Assembly (NCBI GenBank): GCA_905221605.1
Contig: CAJNDS010002064.1
Location: 179,501-243,500 of the forward strand
Source: Symbiodinium natans
Lineage: Eukaryota > Sar > Dinophyceae > Suessiales > Symbiodiniaceae
Length of the DNA: 64,000 nt
Direction: 5' to 3'
In this document: positions 21,228 to 32,330 of the stretch, in pieces
How the letters are laid out: every line of letters starts with the position of its first letter
Position numbering within the stretch: the first letter of the stretch is position 1
Translations under genes and position numbers: made by a program
Notes under the pieces: generated by a model
Told to the model about the DNA's origin: nothing
The model's database searches: none
What the model saw: only the letters and a program-made list of their open reading frames with translations

Positions 21228-24200
21228 GTGGTGGTGCTCTCAGCTCGTATGCATGCAGCTATTCGACTTGGGGTGCTGGAGGGTGAACCCGTTTCGCCTG
21301 TTTTAAGGACCCGCAACTCACTCCCAGAGCAATCTACGCTGCAACCGGAGCCTCCGAAATGCAGCACTGACTCCAATGATGGGATGGTCGACAGGATAGG
21401 GAGCATTGGCAGTTACCTGAGCTCCCGGGCTTCCCGAACTTCAAGAAGATCAAGGTTTCGCCAGATTGCTGCCGGGGACACAGTTTTTCGCAGGATACTG
21501 TGGCCGCTTACGTAAGTTGAGGATCTGCAGCCGTACTTGTGTATGACAGCGATGGATGCCGCACGTTTGATGGCTGTTTTGGTGCACCCAGGCACTTGGT
21601 GAAATAGGTTCGGACGAGGCCCCCCCCCCACCTGCACAATGCAGTATCCTTCAGCAGGGAGACGAAACGTGGTGTGCAGGTGATGCCGCCAACAACAATG
21701 CCAATGCCGACTATACAAGGCATGTGGCGGGCGATGTCTACAACATCAGCTGTTTCGCAAGGCAAGAAATTTTCTCAAATATCACAAGCTCTGCAAGTTT
21801 TTGTTGCGTTTCGGTTGGCGCCAAGATGTGAGCATTTGCTGATGCATGGCCAGGCAGCGCAACGACACTGTCAGAAGCTACGGCAAACACGGCTGTGCTG
21901 AATTGGGCTGACATCACAACACGTTTGTTGATGGACAATGATGTCCCTATGCACCTTGGCTCAAAAGATGTTGTCGCGCGCATGCAGTCTCCTAAGCGAC
22001 CATGCGGTTCTGCATGCGACGGGCTTTGTGCGCCTCGAACAGTTAGGATTTACGCTCGTGTGCGCTCTGACATGTGAGTGGCATGCCTGGGGTCGACCAA
22101 AATTTTGCTTGGCTCAGGTTCAACCTTCACCCACGGTGGACCAACACTGCGGCAAGTACATTGACGCCCCGCGAGCTCCGTGACTACGATGGCGACAGCA
22201 ACATGCGAGCGTCGAGGTCGTTGGCTTCATCATCGATTGGCTACGAGCCAGCTTCCCCTCCAGAGGGTGCTTGCCCTGCAGTGTTGCTGATGTCCCCATG
22301 CATGGTGGAGTTTGTTTTTTTGGTGGCCACTTGGGCAGTCGGCATGTTGTGGTGCCAGGTTCATGCAGATTGTGCATCATGCATCCGAACTCCAACGCCA
22401 GATTGGCCCCTTGGTGAAAAGCGAGTACACTTCGAAGCCCGGTAGCAGTTTGTTTAGACATGTATGTCCCACACTCAGGCATGGACGGTCTTGACATTTG
22501 TGGCGTGGACCTTCGAGTTTGTAACAGTTCCCCTGGAGTTAGCCAGTGAGATCTCCATTTACAATCGCCCTCTTCTTGCATGGTGCCTCATGGTCATTTG
22601 GACAATTGACATCTTCCTGAGCTTTCGCACCGGTGTCTATGTTGAGGGGCGTCTTCACATGGACTGCCGAACCATAGCGCGGGAGTATGCCAAGTCATGG
22701 CTGCTGCTCGATCTGAGCGTGGTCATCGTCGAGTACGTGGCATTTCTCTCTCACACGCTTACAGCGTCCACAGTCTCCTTACTGCGCAGCTTCCGTTTTT
22801 TCCGGCTTGTCAAGATGCTCCGGTTCAAGAGACTGCACTCCATGCTGAACGAGATCCTTTTCGAGCGGGCCAAGGCATCACATACTTTATGTTGATGTAT
22901 GCTGGTAGGAAGTCTAGTGCTGTTCAGCAAGGACAGTTTGCGAAGTGCTTCGCTGTTTTTTCGCTGCCTTGCTGTTCTGGCAGGTTCTAGCTGTGAACAT
23001 ATCGATGTTCAAGACGTGTTTGGCTTACCTTGCTGGCCTCCACATATTGGCCTGCTTCTGGCTTTTCTTGAGAACGTCCACTGCTCGAGGGAGAGATTAC
23101 TTTGCGGAGCATGGGGTCGTCATCGGGGAGTTGGCGGACACTGCGCACGCCTACTTCATCTCGGTTCACTGGGCTTTGGACTTCCTCCTGTGGTGTGAGA
23201 TTGACTTGTTGATTGAGTCGCAAGCAGATCAAGTGTTGGCTGCTGTGGCCCGCTTGATCGGTTTCGTTGGCACCTCCATCTTCCTGGCCAGGATTGCGTT
23301 CCTGGTCCAGCAGTTTGTGGACTCGAGGTTGAACAACATGCAAGACCTTTGCAACCACTTCTTGGAAACGCACTCCATCTCCACCGACCTTTCTGTGCGG
23401 ATGAAGAAGTTCGTGATTTCCTGCTACCAGCAGTCGTGGTTGGAAAGCAGGCTCCAGGAGGACTTCCCTTAACCCATCACCTCTAGGGGTGTGTGTGCTG
23501 TGTTGTAGGAGGCCCACGCCTAATAATGTAAACATGGACCCCCCGTACGTGGTTTTGGCGAATTACAATTACTCCCCGGGATGCTGGCCCCTTGATTCAT
23601 TTTACATTTTTCGGTTTGTCCAGACACAGCACAACGGAGTGCGATAAAGGAGAGAAGAAGACGTTGCATGTGCGACATGCAACCAACCACCTGAAATTAT
23701 CTCTTGAGGTGAGCGGCGGTTCAAACACATGCAGAGTCATGCAGTGCATGTGTCAGCGTCGTGTTGTAGGTATGTTTTTTGGCTCACTGCAAGGGCGCAT
23801 GTTTCAGGAGCTGGCGCTGTTCGCGAAGATGCCAAAGGGTTTGCAGACGGAATTGTACGAAGAGTCTCGTGGTCCATATCTTACAAAGTGTTGTTTCATG
23901 TTGGAGTTCCAGGACGGGGTTCTCGCGGGAAGCCTTGGGATCTTGCATTCCTGGCATGCATGGGGTGCGTCGTGCAGGACCGTTTTCGCCCCTGCTTTCG
24001 GCATATTTGCGCCGAGGGTCTGACAGAGGCACGACGTGTGTCAACAGTAACAGCAATGGCTTTCAGTGAAAGGATGCCCTTTCCAGGTTGTCGCACAACG
24101 GCAAGATGTGATATTCACGTCGGGTTACCACGGCGGCGCCATGCTGTGTTTGGTGTCAGGGATGCAACCTGTTGGCAAGGCTGGCAGTTTAGTCTTGAGG

Positions 24201-25150
24201 GGAATGAATGGCCGCAAAGTGTGTTTTACCTCCTTTGAGGTACAGCTACAAGCTGGCAAGGACTTCTGGCTGTGTGAACTCACAGGTTCTGCAGTGATGT
24301 ACTGGCTTGAGGCCAAGACACAAGTGTAGTATGCAGTAGTGATCCCTGGGCTGAAGGAAGCACACCTTGTTGGGACACCTGGGGCAGCTGCTGGCCCCAA
24401 AAACCTTGAGGGCAAGGCAACTGCCTCTTGGACCTGGACGAGCCGTCTGTGAGATTGCACTTTGGACCAACTGGATTCACACGGGCACGCTGCAGGCCTT
24501 GAGTTGTGTGCAAGAAACACTGGTGACAATGAATTGAAGAACAACAACACGACTCATAGAAATGGCAAAAGCCTGCGCGCACCGCCCGGGGTGCAGCATG
24601 CGCGTCGCAGATACATGTCATGAGTTCAGGAGGTAGGAGGGCTTCGGGAGGTTTAGGGTGGTCCGAGGAGGGGTCCAGGAGTCAAGGAGGGTCCCAGAAA
24701 TTCTCCGAGGGGTCCGGTTGCCACGCGGCCCTCGCCCGGGGTCGCCTTTGCGCAGGGAGGGGGATGGTGGTTGTCGTGAAACACCTGTGTGGAGTGGGAG
24801 TATGTGGGAGAGACCGATTTTTTCGGTGGCCGGTGCTGGGTACCTGAGCTCCCAACTCTCCTATGGCCCGATCAGGAGTAACGCACTAGTAACTTCAATG
24901 TTTTTCCATCCATGTATTGACGTGTGGGTGACGACAACTCTGATCAACTCTGCAAAGCACGCGCGATGGCAAAGTCGGGCAGGTTCTCCAGAGCGGCTAT
25001 TACTACATCGTGTCGGCAGATGTGCTTGGCAACATCATCGCGGCGTACCCAGAAGCTCACCGCACCGCCACCGCGTATGGGCGGCTCGTGGTGATTCAAC
25101 TGCATCACGTGCGCAATGATTGCACGGACCTCACACCCCTAGAGATCGAC
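21228..25150 (+). CDS. CNG/EAG-type voltage-domain ion channel, multi-exon
   Basis: The assembled exon pieces spell one channel. An N-terminal polar region is at about 21240-21512 (Ser/Arg-rich, ending before GTAAGT at 21513) and 22110-22440. S1-S4 lie at 22485-22871, the pore and S6 with linker at 22984-23460, and a cyclic-nucleotide-binding-like domain in exons at 23808-23888, 23978-24073, 24087-24163 and about 24951-25135. S2 to S3 contains G.LHMDCRTIAREYAKSWLLLDL, the signature of CNG/HCN/EAG channels. It would sit in a membrane and conduct cations under voltage and possibly nucleotide control. The 3' end beyond about 25150 is not defined. Exon joins use AG|G acceptors. The gene is on the same strand as everything to its right up to 58 kb. 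Confidence 0.75.
22485..22871 (+). CDS. Channel exon: S1-S4 voltage sensor
   Basis: Begins after CACTCAG at 22484. Hydrophobic S1 (TVLTFVAWTFEFVTVPLEL), S2 (LLAWCLMVIWTIDIFLSF), S3 (WLLLDLSVVIVEYVAFL) and S4 (LLRSFRFFRLVKMLRFKRL) are visible. S4 has basic residues at every third position (R, R, R, K, R), the classical sensor pattern. The exon can end at CGGGCCAAG before GCATCA (a GC donor). Joined to the next exon it gives FERAK-VLAVNISMF, as expected for the S4-S5 linker and S5. Confidence 0.8.
22984..23460 (+). CDS. Channel exon: S5, pore, S6 and C-linker, non-canonical filter
   Basis: Starts after TCTGGCAG at 22983. S5 contains CLAYLAGLHILACFWLFL (the conserved H..AC.W). The pore helix reads HAYFISVHWALDFL, followed by LWCEIDLL where relatives have T(V/L)GYGD. 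S6 is LIGFVGTSIFLARIAFLVQQF. The C-linker RLNNMQDLCNHFLETHSI and VRMKKFVISCYQ follows. The lack of GYG means potassium selectivity should not be assumed; it could be non-selective or non-conducting. Confidence 0.8.
24087..25135 (+). CDS. Channel exons: cyclic-nucleotide-binding-like domain
   Basis: VVAQRQDVIFTSGYHGGAML (from 24087, after TTCCAG) matches the start of a CNBD beta-roll (..GD.IF..G..G..M). The end is in another exon at about 24951-25135: DGKVGQVLQSGYYYIVSADV then LGNIIAAYPEAHRTA, like the A.....L..LL..YP end of CNBDs. The phosphate-binding cassette between them (F.GE......R.A) is not clearly visible, so nucleotide binding is unproven. Confidence 0.55.
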
Positions 25151-25639
25151 TTCGCAGCTCTGCGAAAGGCCGGCGTTTGCCACACAATACTTGGCACGGG
25201 GGGGAGGAAGCATTTGGGCTTGGCAGGTCACAGTCAAATTCTTGACGGAGGGTCACATGGTGTTTCTGTCGCACTTCAAGAAGGACAACATTCTCAGCTG
25301 AGCACGTTTTCATGTTACCTTGCTACTAGACTTTTCCCTTCACTTTTCAGGTCTTTTTCGTGTCATGGTTGCAGGATCTGTGCCGCATGTGAGTTAGCAA
25401 TGTCCAGAGTCCAAGCCCCATGTTTCAAACCTGAAGCATTTCGTTTGTGTCTTCAAAGCGATCAGCCGCGCACGAGCCCAGCGCACCGCAACGATTGCGG
25501 AGCAGAGGGAGGCATGTCTGTGTAAGAGGCGCCCAGCTCATAGGCCCGAGACAAGCCGCCGCAGGAAGCGGGAACGGAGGCGGCACTCATGCAAGATGCC
25601 TTGACGCCGGGGGCCTTAGAGGAGATCTCAGTGCCCAGA

Positions 25640-27005
25640 GCAGGAGATTTCGGAATATCTGGCTGCCTTGCCTCTGAGTGTCCAAGGAACAAAATCCAAA
25701 CAGACCCACATCATCCCGCGCACTATCTTGAACATCCCGTTTTCCTGGATTCGGAGACTTGGCACATCAGGGCAGTGAGGCATATCGGCTTGCGCGTCTT
25801 GCGGCGCGATACCTCACTCACAGCTACAAACCGAAACCCTAAACCCTAAACCCTAAACCCTAAACCCTAAACCCTAAACCCAGAACCCTAAACCCTAAAC
25901 CCTGAACCCTAAACCCTAAACCCTAAACCCTAAACCCTAAACCCTAATACAGCCGACCTTGCACCCCGCATTGCCGTGGCTAGTCGGGTGGCAAAAAAAT
26001 ACAGCCGAGGAGAATTTGGAAGATCTTACAAAGCTGAGGGATCATATCCAAAAGAGCCGTAACATGGTGATCCTGCTGACGCCGGGTATCTTTGAGCGGC
26101 CCTGGTGCTTGGTAGAGATCGTTTCAGTGGCCTGGCAAGTCTCAGTGGCTGCTTTCCCTACGACCTTTTGTCATGGCAGCCGAAAAAGCAAAGCATCTGG
26201 CTTCGAGGCATTCAAGCAAAACAAGAATATCGCCCTGGCCTCAACACGTGTTCATGAGAGAGCTGCGATGAGCACCTCGAGTTGGTGAAGTGAGTGTAGA
26301 TGGGAAGTTCATCTGCCATCCTCAGCTTCCAGGTTCCGGTGGAGATTCAGAAGCCTGACATGAAATTCGAGTATCCAGACGAGGCCTGCCAAGGGTGCTG
26401 AGGAAGTAGAGGAAGTGCGTTGCGGCACCTCGAAGCTCCAAGTTTGCGTCGCCAGGACTTCCTGGCGTATCTTTGCAGCGGTGGCTTCTTCACAGAGACC
26501 GCCCCGCTTCAGCACTTGGACCCGTCACAGAGTTCACATGGTTTGGTGAGTCGGAGGGTGCAGGATCAAGGCTTCTTAAGGGCCACCAGAGGAGATAAGG
26601 TGCTGAGCCAGTGGCCATGTCGGCTAGAGGGAGGGTAAGGCGTGGCCGAACCCGTGGTGTTTCAAGGATATGCAAATCTTCGCCGTCGAGCAGATCGAGC
26701 TGAGCGAGATCGAGGCTGCCCTGGACATAGATTTTTTTCCGACAAACTTTTCCCTAAACCCTAAACCCTAAACCCTAAACCCTAAACCCTGGTGGGAAAA
26801 GAACCCTAAACCCTAAACCCTAAACCCCAAACCCTAAACCCTAAACCCTAAACCCCAAACCCTAAACCCCAAACCCTGGGACCCTAAACCACTTTGTCCA
26901 CCTGGCTTCCACAGGCCGCCGTTCGACACATCCTCACCAAGATTTCTGTCACTTTCTCACCTCACAAAGCGAGTTGCTTCGGCGGCGCTTGGAGCTGGCA
27001 GGAGC
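25640..27005 (+). CDS. TIR-domain protein gene, exon pieces interrupted by telomeric introns
   Basis: Pieces in order on one strand: HPVFLDSE (about 25733-25755); NLEDLTKLRDHIQKSRN with MVILLTPGIFERPWCLVEIV (26013-26130); VPVEIQKPDMKFEYPDEA (26333-26390, after CTTCCAG); DMQIFAVEQIELSEIEAAL (26667-26723); AAVRHILTKISVTFSPHKAS (26914-26975). The first two form the middle and end of a TIR domain (..VFLD.. LEDL..L..HI..S...V.LLTP....RPWCLVEI). The rest matches the C-terminal extension I know from dinoflagellate TIR proteins. TIR domains mediate assembly or NAD+ cleavage; the catalytic Glu cannot be placed with certainty. Two introns contain telomeric arrays. The 5' part before about 25640 is not identified. 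Confidence 0.65.
25832..25948. repeat. Interstitial telomeric array (CCCTAAA)n inside a TIR-gene intron
   Basis: About 16 CCCTAAA units with single-base variants (CCCAGAA, CCCTGAA). It lies between the VFLDSE exon and the NLEDL exon. The donor near 25755 would be GA, or the boundary is a few bases off; the acceptor is at about 26009-26012. Confidence 0.95.
26752..26890. repeat. Interstitial telomeric array (CCCTAAA)n in the next TIR-gene intron
   Basis: CCCTAAA units with several CCCCAAA variants and a non-repeat break GGTGGGAAAAG near 26790. It separates the DMQIFAVEQ exon from the AAVRHILTK exon. Confidence 0.95.
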
Positions 27006-27014
27006 TGTGCAGTG

Positions 27015-27152
27015 TGTATTTATATATGTATATATATATATATACATATGTATGTATATATAATCCCTTAAAGGGTGTGTGTGTATATATATACACATTA
27101 TCCCTTAAAAGGTATACATATATATATATATATACACATGCTCCCTTAAAGG
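27015..27152. repeat. (TA)n microsatellite with three CCCTTAAAGGG boxes
   Basis: TATATATG/TATATATA runs are interrupted three times by TCCCTTAAAGGG-like boxes (about 27064, 27102 and 27142) that are nearly self-complementary. Confidence 0.85.
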
Positions 27153-27183
27153 GCAGATAGCTGTGCTATGAGAGTGTGTGAAG

Positions 27184-27259
27184 GCATGGAAGGCGCATGG
27201 AAGGCGCATGGAAGGCGATGAAAGGCGCATGGAAGGCGCATGGAAGGCGCATGGACGGC
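27184..27259. repeat. 11-bp minisatellite CATGGAAGGCG
   Basis: Six to seven units of CATGGAAGGCG with small changes, directly after the TA repeat. A single unit (CATGGAAGGCG) also occurs at about 39263. Confidence 0.9.
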
Positions 27260-28950
27260 GCAAGCTGAGGCTCCATCCGGGATGTGGAGATCAGGACCAT
27301 CCTGCAGAGATGTAACATGTAGAGAGACGTTACTTCCGTGTTACACTTCCTTTATAGAACCCCCCGAAGCGGGGTTCCTTGCAAATGCCACGAGCCATTG
27401 CTCGTTTCTGTGGACCCAACTGCTCTTCTACGGGCAGTGGCTGACCTCGGCGTATGTGTGTTTGATGTAATGAGCGGATCAGATAGGTGCTTGTGTGATG
27501 AGCCTGCATATGCTCTAGGAGGTATGCCTTGTTATGACAGCTTACGCTTGCGAGATGTGTCGCAGCTTGCGCTTGAATGATTGCATTTCCATCCTTCCTA
27601 AAGGGAAGGAAAGGTTTGCTTGTTCACCCGTTCGCCATTTTTAACAGATGACGCCATGTCTCTATGATATTCGATGTCTGTATGAGCACCCTTTCTCCAA
27701 CTACTTTCGGCTTGTTTTTTGGTTGCTGCGTCCATTGGCGCCCAGACCGCACGTGTGCGAGTGTCTCCATATCCTTGGCCGCCTCCACCCATGATGTCCA
27801 TTTCTGCATTCGAGTCGTTTGGATGTTGGCAAGCGCAGAATTGGCGGCCATTTCAGACACTCTCCCTCCCAGATCTGTTTCATAGTATCGACGTCCCGCG
27901 GCACTCGTCTTCTGCGAACTTTGGCCGGTAGACGAGATGACCTCGAGAGTCGAGTCAGGCCGGACGTGCTTACATCCATACACATCCTTGACCTTCGTAG
28001 TTCTAGCTCACAACCTTGGACTTGTGGACGAGAAAGGCCGTTTTGTGTGCACGCTGGCTTCAAAGCGTGGAGAGGGGCGACGGAGAGAGTGTTTCATTGA
28101 ATGCGGCCCGAAAGCTCTAGCACGGCTCAAGCAACCATGGCGCTTAAAATCTCCACTGGCAGTGCCCAGCTTCCTGAGCTTCCAGGCTGGAACGGGAGAT
28201 CGGCTTCAGCTGCTTAAGGGCTTACGGGGATCGGCTTCGGTTAGATGCGCTGTTGGTAAGCAGCCGTCTCCAGGCCAGACAGACCGCTGTCAGCAAGGCA
28301 CGTGACTTGGTCCTTTGCAGCTTCAGGGTTTAGGGTTTAGGGTTTAGCGCCAAGAAAGCTCCTCGGTCGCCACACATCTATCCATCTGGTCAGGCCACAG
28401 GGCAATATCATGCTTTTCATTCTGTTGTTTCAATTTGTTGTTTGTTCTGCAATCTGTGCTGAAGCACTGTCAGTGCTTTCGTCCCGATGCAGGCGCTGCT
28501 GTTCCAATTAGGCCTGCTCCCAAGGTTCTCGCTGCTCTTGCTACCATATGTTCTGCTGCGTTTATGAAAGAAGAAGCTAGGGCGAGCACTCTTTGCAGTT
28601 CTTTCTGTGTAATTCTGGTCTGCTGCCCATGCTCAAGCCATCTTACAAGCGTGGGCATGTCCCAGTGCTCGGGCTGGGAAAAGATGTCGAGGCAGGGTGC
28701 GAACTGGTGAATCTCGGTTTCCTGTCATGCTCCAGGGAGGTTGGGGCAGGAAGTGTGGGGGGCCGCGCTTTCAAATTCCAGGCTGGTATGATACCCATCC
28801 TATGCTCGCGGTGCAGGGTGTCTCTTGGCTGAAGGTTGCTGGGCCGTCTCCTCCTACACTGTTGCACTGAGTATTGCCGATCATCATGCCGAGGAGATGG
28901 TCGGGGCCGAGAAGTTGCCAAGGCAAGGCCCCATGAGGCTTTCGGTTGTA
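27260..28950. other. Region with unassigned exon-like ORFs
   Basis: Short ORFs on both strands (for example minus 27624-27983 and plus 27937-28305) show no family motif. A short TTTAGGG tract lies at 28323-28348. I cannot define a gene. Confidence 0.3.
28323..28348. repeat. Short TTTAGGG tract
   Basis: Three TTTAGGG units, the first in this orientation after the TIR gene. Confidence 0.9.
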
Positions 28951-29143
28951 GGGCTGTAGGGTTTAGGGTTCAGGAAGAAGGGTTCCGGGTTTAGCGTTTA
29001 GGGCTTAAGGTTCGGGTGTAATAACCCCCCCCCCCCCAGATTTTAGTTTTGGTTTCCGGGGTTTTGAGGATGGAGAAACAAGAGGGGGCTGGGGGTCTGG
29101 GGGGCGGGGTCAGCTGTCAAGAAGGGTCTGCGGCTTGTTTTCA

Positions 29144-29520
29144 AGCCGAAGGCTGAGATCTTAAGCTTAAGGGATCCTTGTCTTAAGCCTTAGGCCAGGA
29201 CCCGAAGGCTGAAGTCTTAAGCTTAAGGGATTCTTATCTTGAGCCTTAGAGGCAGCCTTTCAAACTTGAGGCTTCCTTGGTTTTCCCCCCCCCCCCCCCC
29301 CCCGTCTCTGAAATTATTGCCACTCCTTTGTTATATTGTCATTTTGGAGGCCCGTAAGGGTACCCTTTCCGGAAATGTTTTCGGGCCCCGGCGAATAAGG
29401 AAATAGCTTTGAGACCTCTGAATTCCAGGACCCGAAGGCGGAAGCTTTAAGCTTGAGGCATTCTTGTCTTAAGCCTTAGACCAGGACCCGAAGGCTGAAG
29501 TCTGAAGCTTGAAGGGATTC
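29144..29520. repeat. Four units of a ~61-bp repeat with CTTAAGCTTAAG palindrome
   Basis: ACCCGAAGGCTGAAGTCTTAAGCTTAAGGGATTCTT.TCTTAAGCCTTAG occurs at about 29144, 29202, 29430 and 29490, as two tandem pairs about 180 bases apart. The units pair internally around TTAAGCTTAA. The gap holds a poly-C run (29285-29303). Confidence 0.8.
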
Positions 29521-29658
29521 ATAGGACCCCCCTTATATGGGTTTGCTTACACACATCAGCCCGAAACCTCCCGTGATGGAAAGTAGTCTTGGGCACGGGC
29601 CCTCTGTCCCACCGCATATTTTGCAATTACCACTCCATTTAAAATTGTGACGTTTACA

Positions 29659-29692
29659 TTAGGGTTTAGGGTTTAGGGTTTAGGGTTTAAGG
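29659..29692. repeat. TTTAGGG tract
   Basis: Four to five units, ending in TTTAAGGG. Confidence 0.9.
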
Positions 29693-29893
29693 GTTTCTTG
29701 AAGCAGCAATGGGAGCAGCAGCATCACCACAACGACCACCCACGCAAACAGTACAAACAAGAAGGAGGAGGCGGAGAAGATCAACTAGCCTGGCCCTTGC
29801 CCGAGGATGACGACACGCACTAGCTGTGTTTTTGTTCGATCAATTGTTGGCGATTTCTTTTTTGGGGTTGGTGTGGGTAGTAGGAGGACCTCT

Positions 29894-29897
<4 letters not shown>

Positions 29898-29939
<42 letters not shown>
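29898..29939. repeat. (CT)n microsatellite
   Basis: About 20 CT dinucleotides without interruption. Confidence 0.95.
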
Positions 29940-29942
<3 letters not shown>

Positions 29943-30117
29943 TTTTAAGAGGAACACCTCGATTTTTCTCTATTTTAGGAAAAAGGCTTTATTTGCTTTA
30001 TTTTGACAGGAAAACCTGTGTTTCTCTATTTTTTGCCAGGAAAACCTCCACATCCCCGAAGAGAGAGGGTCTGGGGCTGGGGAGGGTCGAGGAAGAAGAG
30101 GACAGAAAGAAAGAGAC

Positions 30118-30492
30118 AAAGAATGAAGGAAAGAAAGAAAAGAAGGAAGGAAGGAAGAAAGGAAGAAAGGAAGAAAGGAAGAAAGGAAGAAAGGAAGAAA
30201 GGAAGAAAGGAAGAAAGGAAGAAAGGAAGAAGGGAAGAAGAGAAGAAGGGAAGAAGGGAAGAAGGGAAGAAGGGAAGAAGGGAAGGAGGGAAGAAGGGAA
30301 GAAGGGAAGAAGGGAAGGAGGGAAGAAGGGAAGAAGGGAAGAAGGGAAGAAGGGAAGAAGGGAAGAAGGGAAGAAGGGAAGAAGGGAAGAAGGGAAGAAG
30401 GGAAGAAGGGAAGAAGGGAAGAAGGGAAGAAAGGAAGGAAGGAAGGAAGGAAGGAAGGAAGGAAGGAAGGAAGGAAGGAAGGAAGGAACGAA
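30118..30492. repeat. Polypurine (GAAGG/GAAAG) array
   Basis: About 370 bases of pure purine on the plus strand, in zones GGAAGAAA, GGGAAGAA and GGAA. It gives long lysine/arginine/glutamate ORFs that are not genes. A G-rich stretch with runs of more than ten G follows at 30648-30682. Confidence 0.95.
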
Positions 30493-31000
30493 GAACCGAA
30501 GCACAGACGAAAGAAAGAAAAAAATGAAACAAATAAATAAAAGAAAGAACAACATAATGAAAAGATTTACAGAAATAAAGAAACAAAGAATGGAACAATA
30601 TTTTACCGTTTCAAACCCGTCCTGCGAGCATTTTGTTTTGCAATTGGCGGGGGGGGGGGGAGGGGGCAGGGGGGGGGGGGGGTTCGCCTCCCCCCCCTTC
30701 AAAACTTCATGACCAGAAGAGAACTTGCTGTAACAGCGTCGGAATGCTTTAGCCAAGGACATTTATTAAATTACTGCGAATCCCATGAAAATGAATCGGA
30801 AACTTATTGAACTACAGAGGCAATAGAGTTTCTCCAAGGGAAAAACCATTAAAATACAGAGGACATAGAGTTTTTCCTTTAGGAAAACCAAGGAAATCAC
30901 CAAAAGCAAGTGCGCGAAAAAAGAATTCACCACCCCATAGTTCGTCCCCGAGAACCCCCAAAACCTTAGAAAACCCTAAACGAAAAGCCGTAGACCCTAC

Positions 31001-31356
31001 AAAGCCTAAACCCTAAACCCGAGACCCTCAAACCCTAGAAACCCTAAACCCTAAACCCTAAACCCTGAACCCGAAACCCTAAACCCTAAACCCTAAACCC
31101 TATAAAGCCTCACGTGGCTGCAGGTGCCTTGCAAGCCCGAAGTCCGCTGCACAAGCGCTGCGCGAGCTTGCGAGGCAGAAGTCCTGGAGCTCAGCACTTC
31201 AGGCCAGGGTTTAGGGTTTAGGGTTTAGGGTTTAGGGTTTAGGGTTTAGGGTTTAGGGTTTAGGGTTTAGGGTTTAGGGTTTAGGTTTAGGATGTAGGGT
31301 TCAGGGTTCAGGGTTGAAGGTTGCGGGTTCAGGGTTCAGGGTTGAGGGTTTAGGGT
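31001..31356. repeat. Paired telomeric arrays, CCCTAAA then TTTAGGG
   Basis: CCCTAAA units (31001-31106) and TTTAGGG units (31206-31356, with degenerate TTCAGGG units at the right) are separated by about 100 bases of unique sequence. The arrays point outward as at the two ends of a chromosome, so a transcript would fold into one long hairpin. Confidence 0.95.
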
Positions 31357-31499
31357 GGGCTCGTCGACTGGAAGTACTAACACGGTAGTGCCAGTCCGTC
31401 AGGGTCTAACTCGGCGAGGACAGCAGCAAGTCTGATTCAAAACGGGTTTAGGTCGCAAAGTCGAAAAAGAAGTTAAGGTTTAGGGTTTAGCAAAAAGGG

Positions 31500-32330
31500 A
31501 TGTTTAGGGTGCAGGGTGAAGTGCGCATTGACGATGTGGTCTGCATCGAACTGCGCCTATTCGAAGACTCTACGGTGGGCTATACGCCCACGACCTGTTC
31601 CTCATCATGCCGTTGAGGGTCTCAAGCTGCCTCAAGAAGTTGTGCGTGATTCCTTTTCGTTGGCGCCTGGTCGATAGCAGTCAGCAGAGCTGCTTACTGC
31701 GTTCTGGTGTTGTCGTGAGTCCAGAACGCGAAAAGGGTGTAGGGTGAGAAAAGCAAGAATGAGCCGGGATGTTGCTGGACATGGGCATCCGGCTTTGGAC
31801 CTACACCATTGCCCAGGCCGTGCGCGCCCGTATGCTAGCAGACATCTTCCCAACTGTGCGACGCATGATGGCTTGGAGCAATGGACGACACGATGCAAGT
31901 GTCTACTGCCGTGACTCTGAAGGCGTGAGAAGCCATGGAAGCCCCTCAATTCCTGCGGCCGGAATCGCTCGCAAGGCCGCGGTGCCGGGTCTTGCTCACG
32001 ACGAGGGATCAAATTTTTGGCAAAGGCCTTCCAGGCGAAATCCACATTGCCTCATGGCGAGCGTGTCAAGAAGAGAGAGACGTGCTGGAGTGCAAGTGGG
32101 AGTCCGCAGTCCAGCGCGCCTTTCACAGTTCCAGTGATGTGGAGAATTTGTTGTTGATGAACAGGCGTGGCCTGAAATCCTTCCTTAGGCCTTGGTGGCC
32201 TTTGTTCGGTCACGCGTGCTGCAGGAAAGACTGAGTGCTCAGGTGGGATCCAAGTTGCAGAATCTTTGGTCCCTTTTGTGCCAGTGTAGCCAAGCTCGAA
32301 AATGATCTCGAGCGCCGAGCGCAAGGCAAC
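31500..32330 (+). other. Exon-like ORFs of unknown family
   Basis: Plus-strand coding-like pieces include EVRIDDVVCIELRLFEDSTV (about 31516-31575), MLLDMGIRLWTYTIAQAVRA (from 31769) and CRVLLTTRDQIFGKGLPGEI (about 31995-32055). I do not recognise them. They lie between telomeric arrays like the exons farther right and could belong to a gene broken up by such introns. Confidence 0.3.

Noticed and set aside
25832-25948. Regular short repeats that might suggest a CRISPR-like array
   Set aside because: Contiguous 7-base telomeric units without spacers in a eukaryotic context.
29998-30762. Long Lys/Arg/Glu and Phe/Leu/Ser ORFs on both strands
   Set aside because: Translation of the GAAGG polypurine tract.
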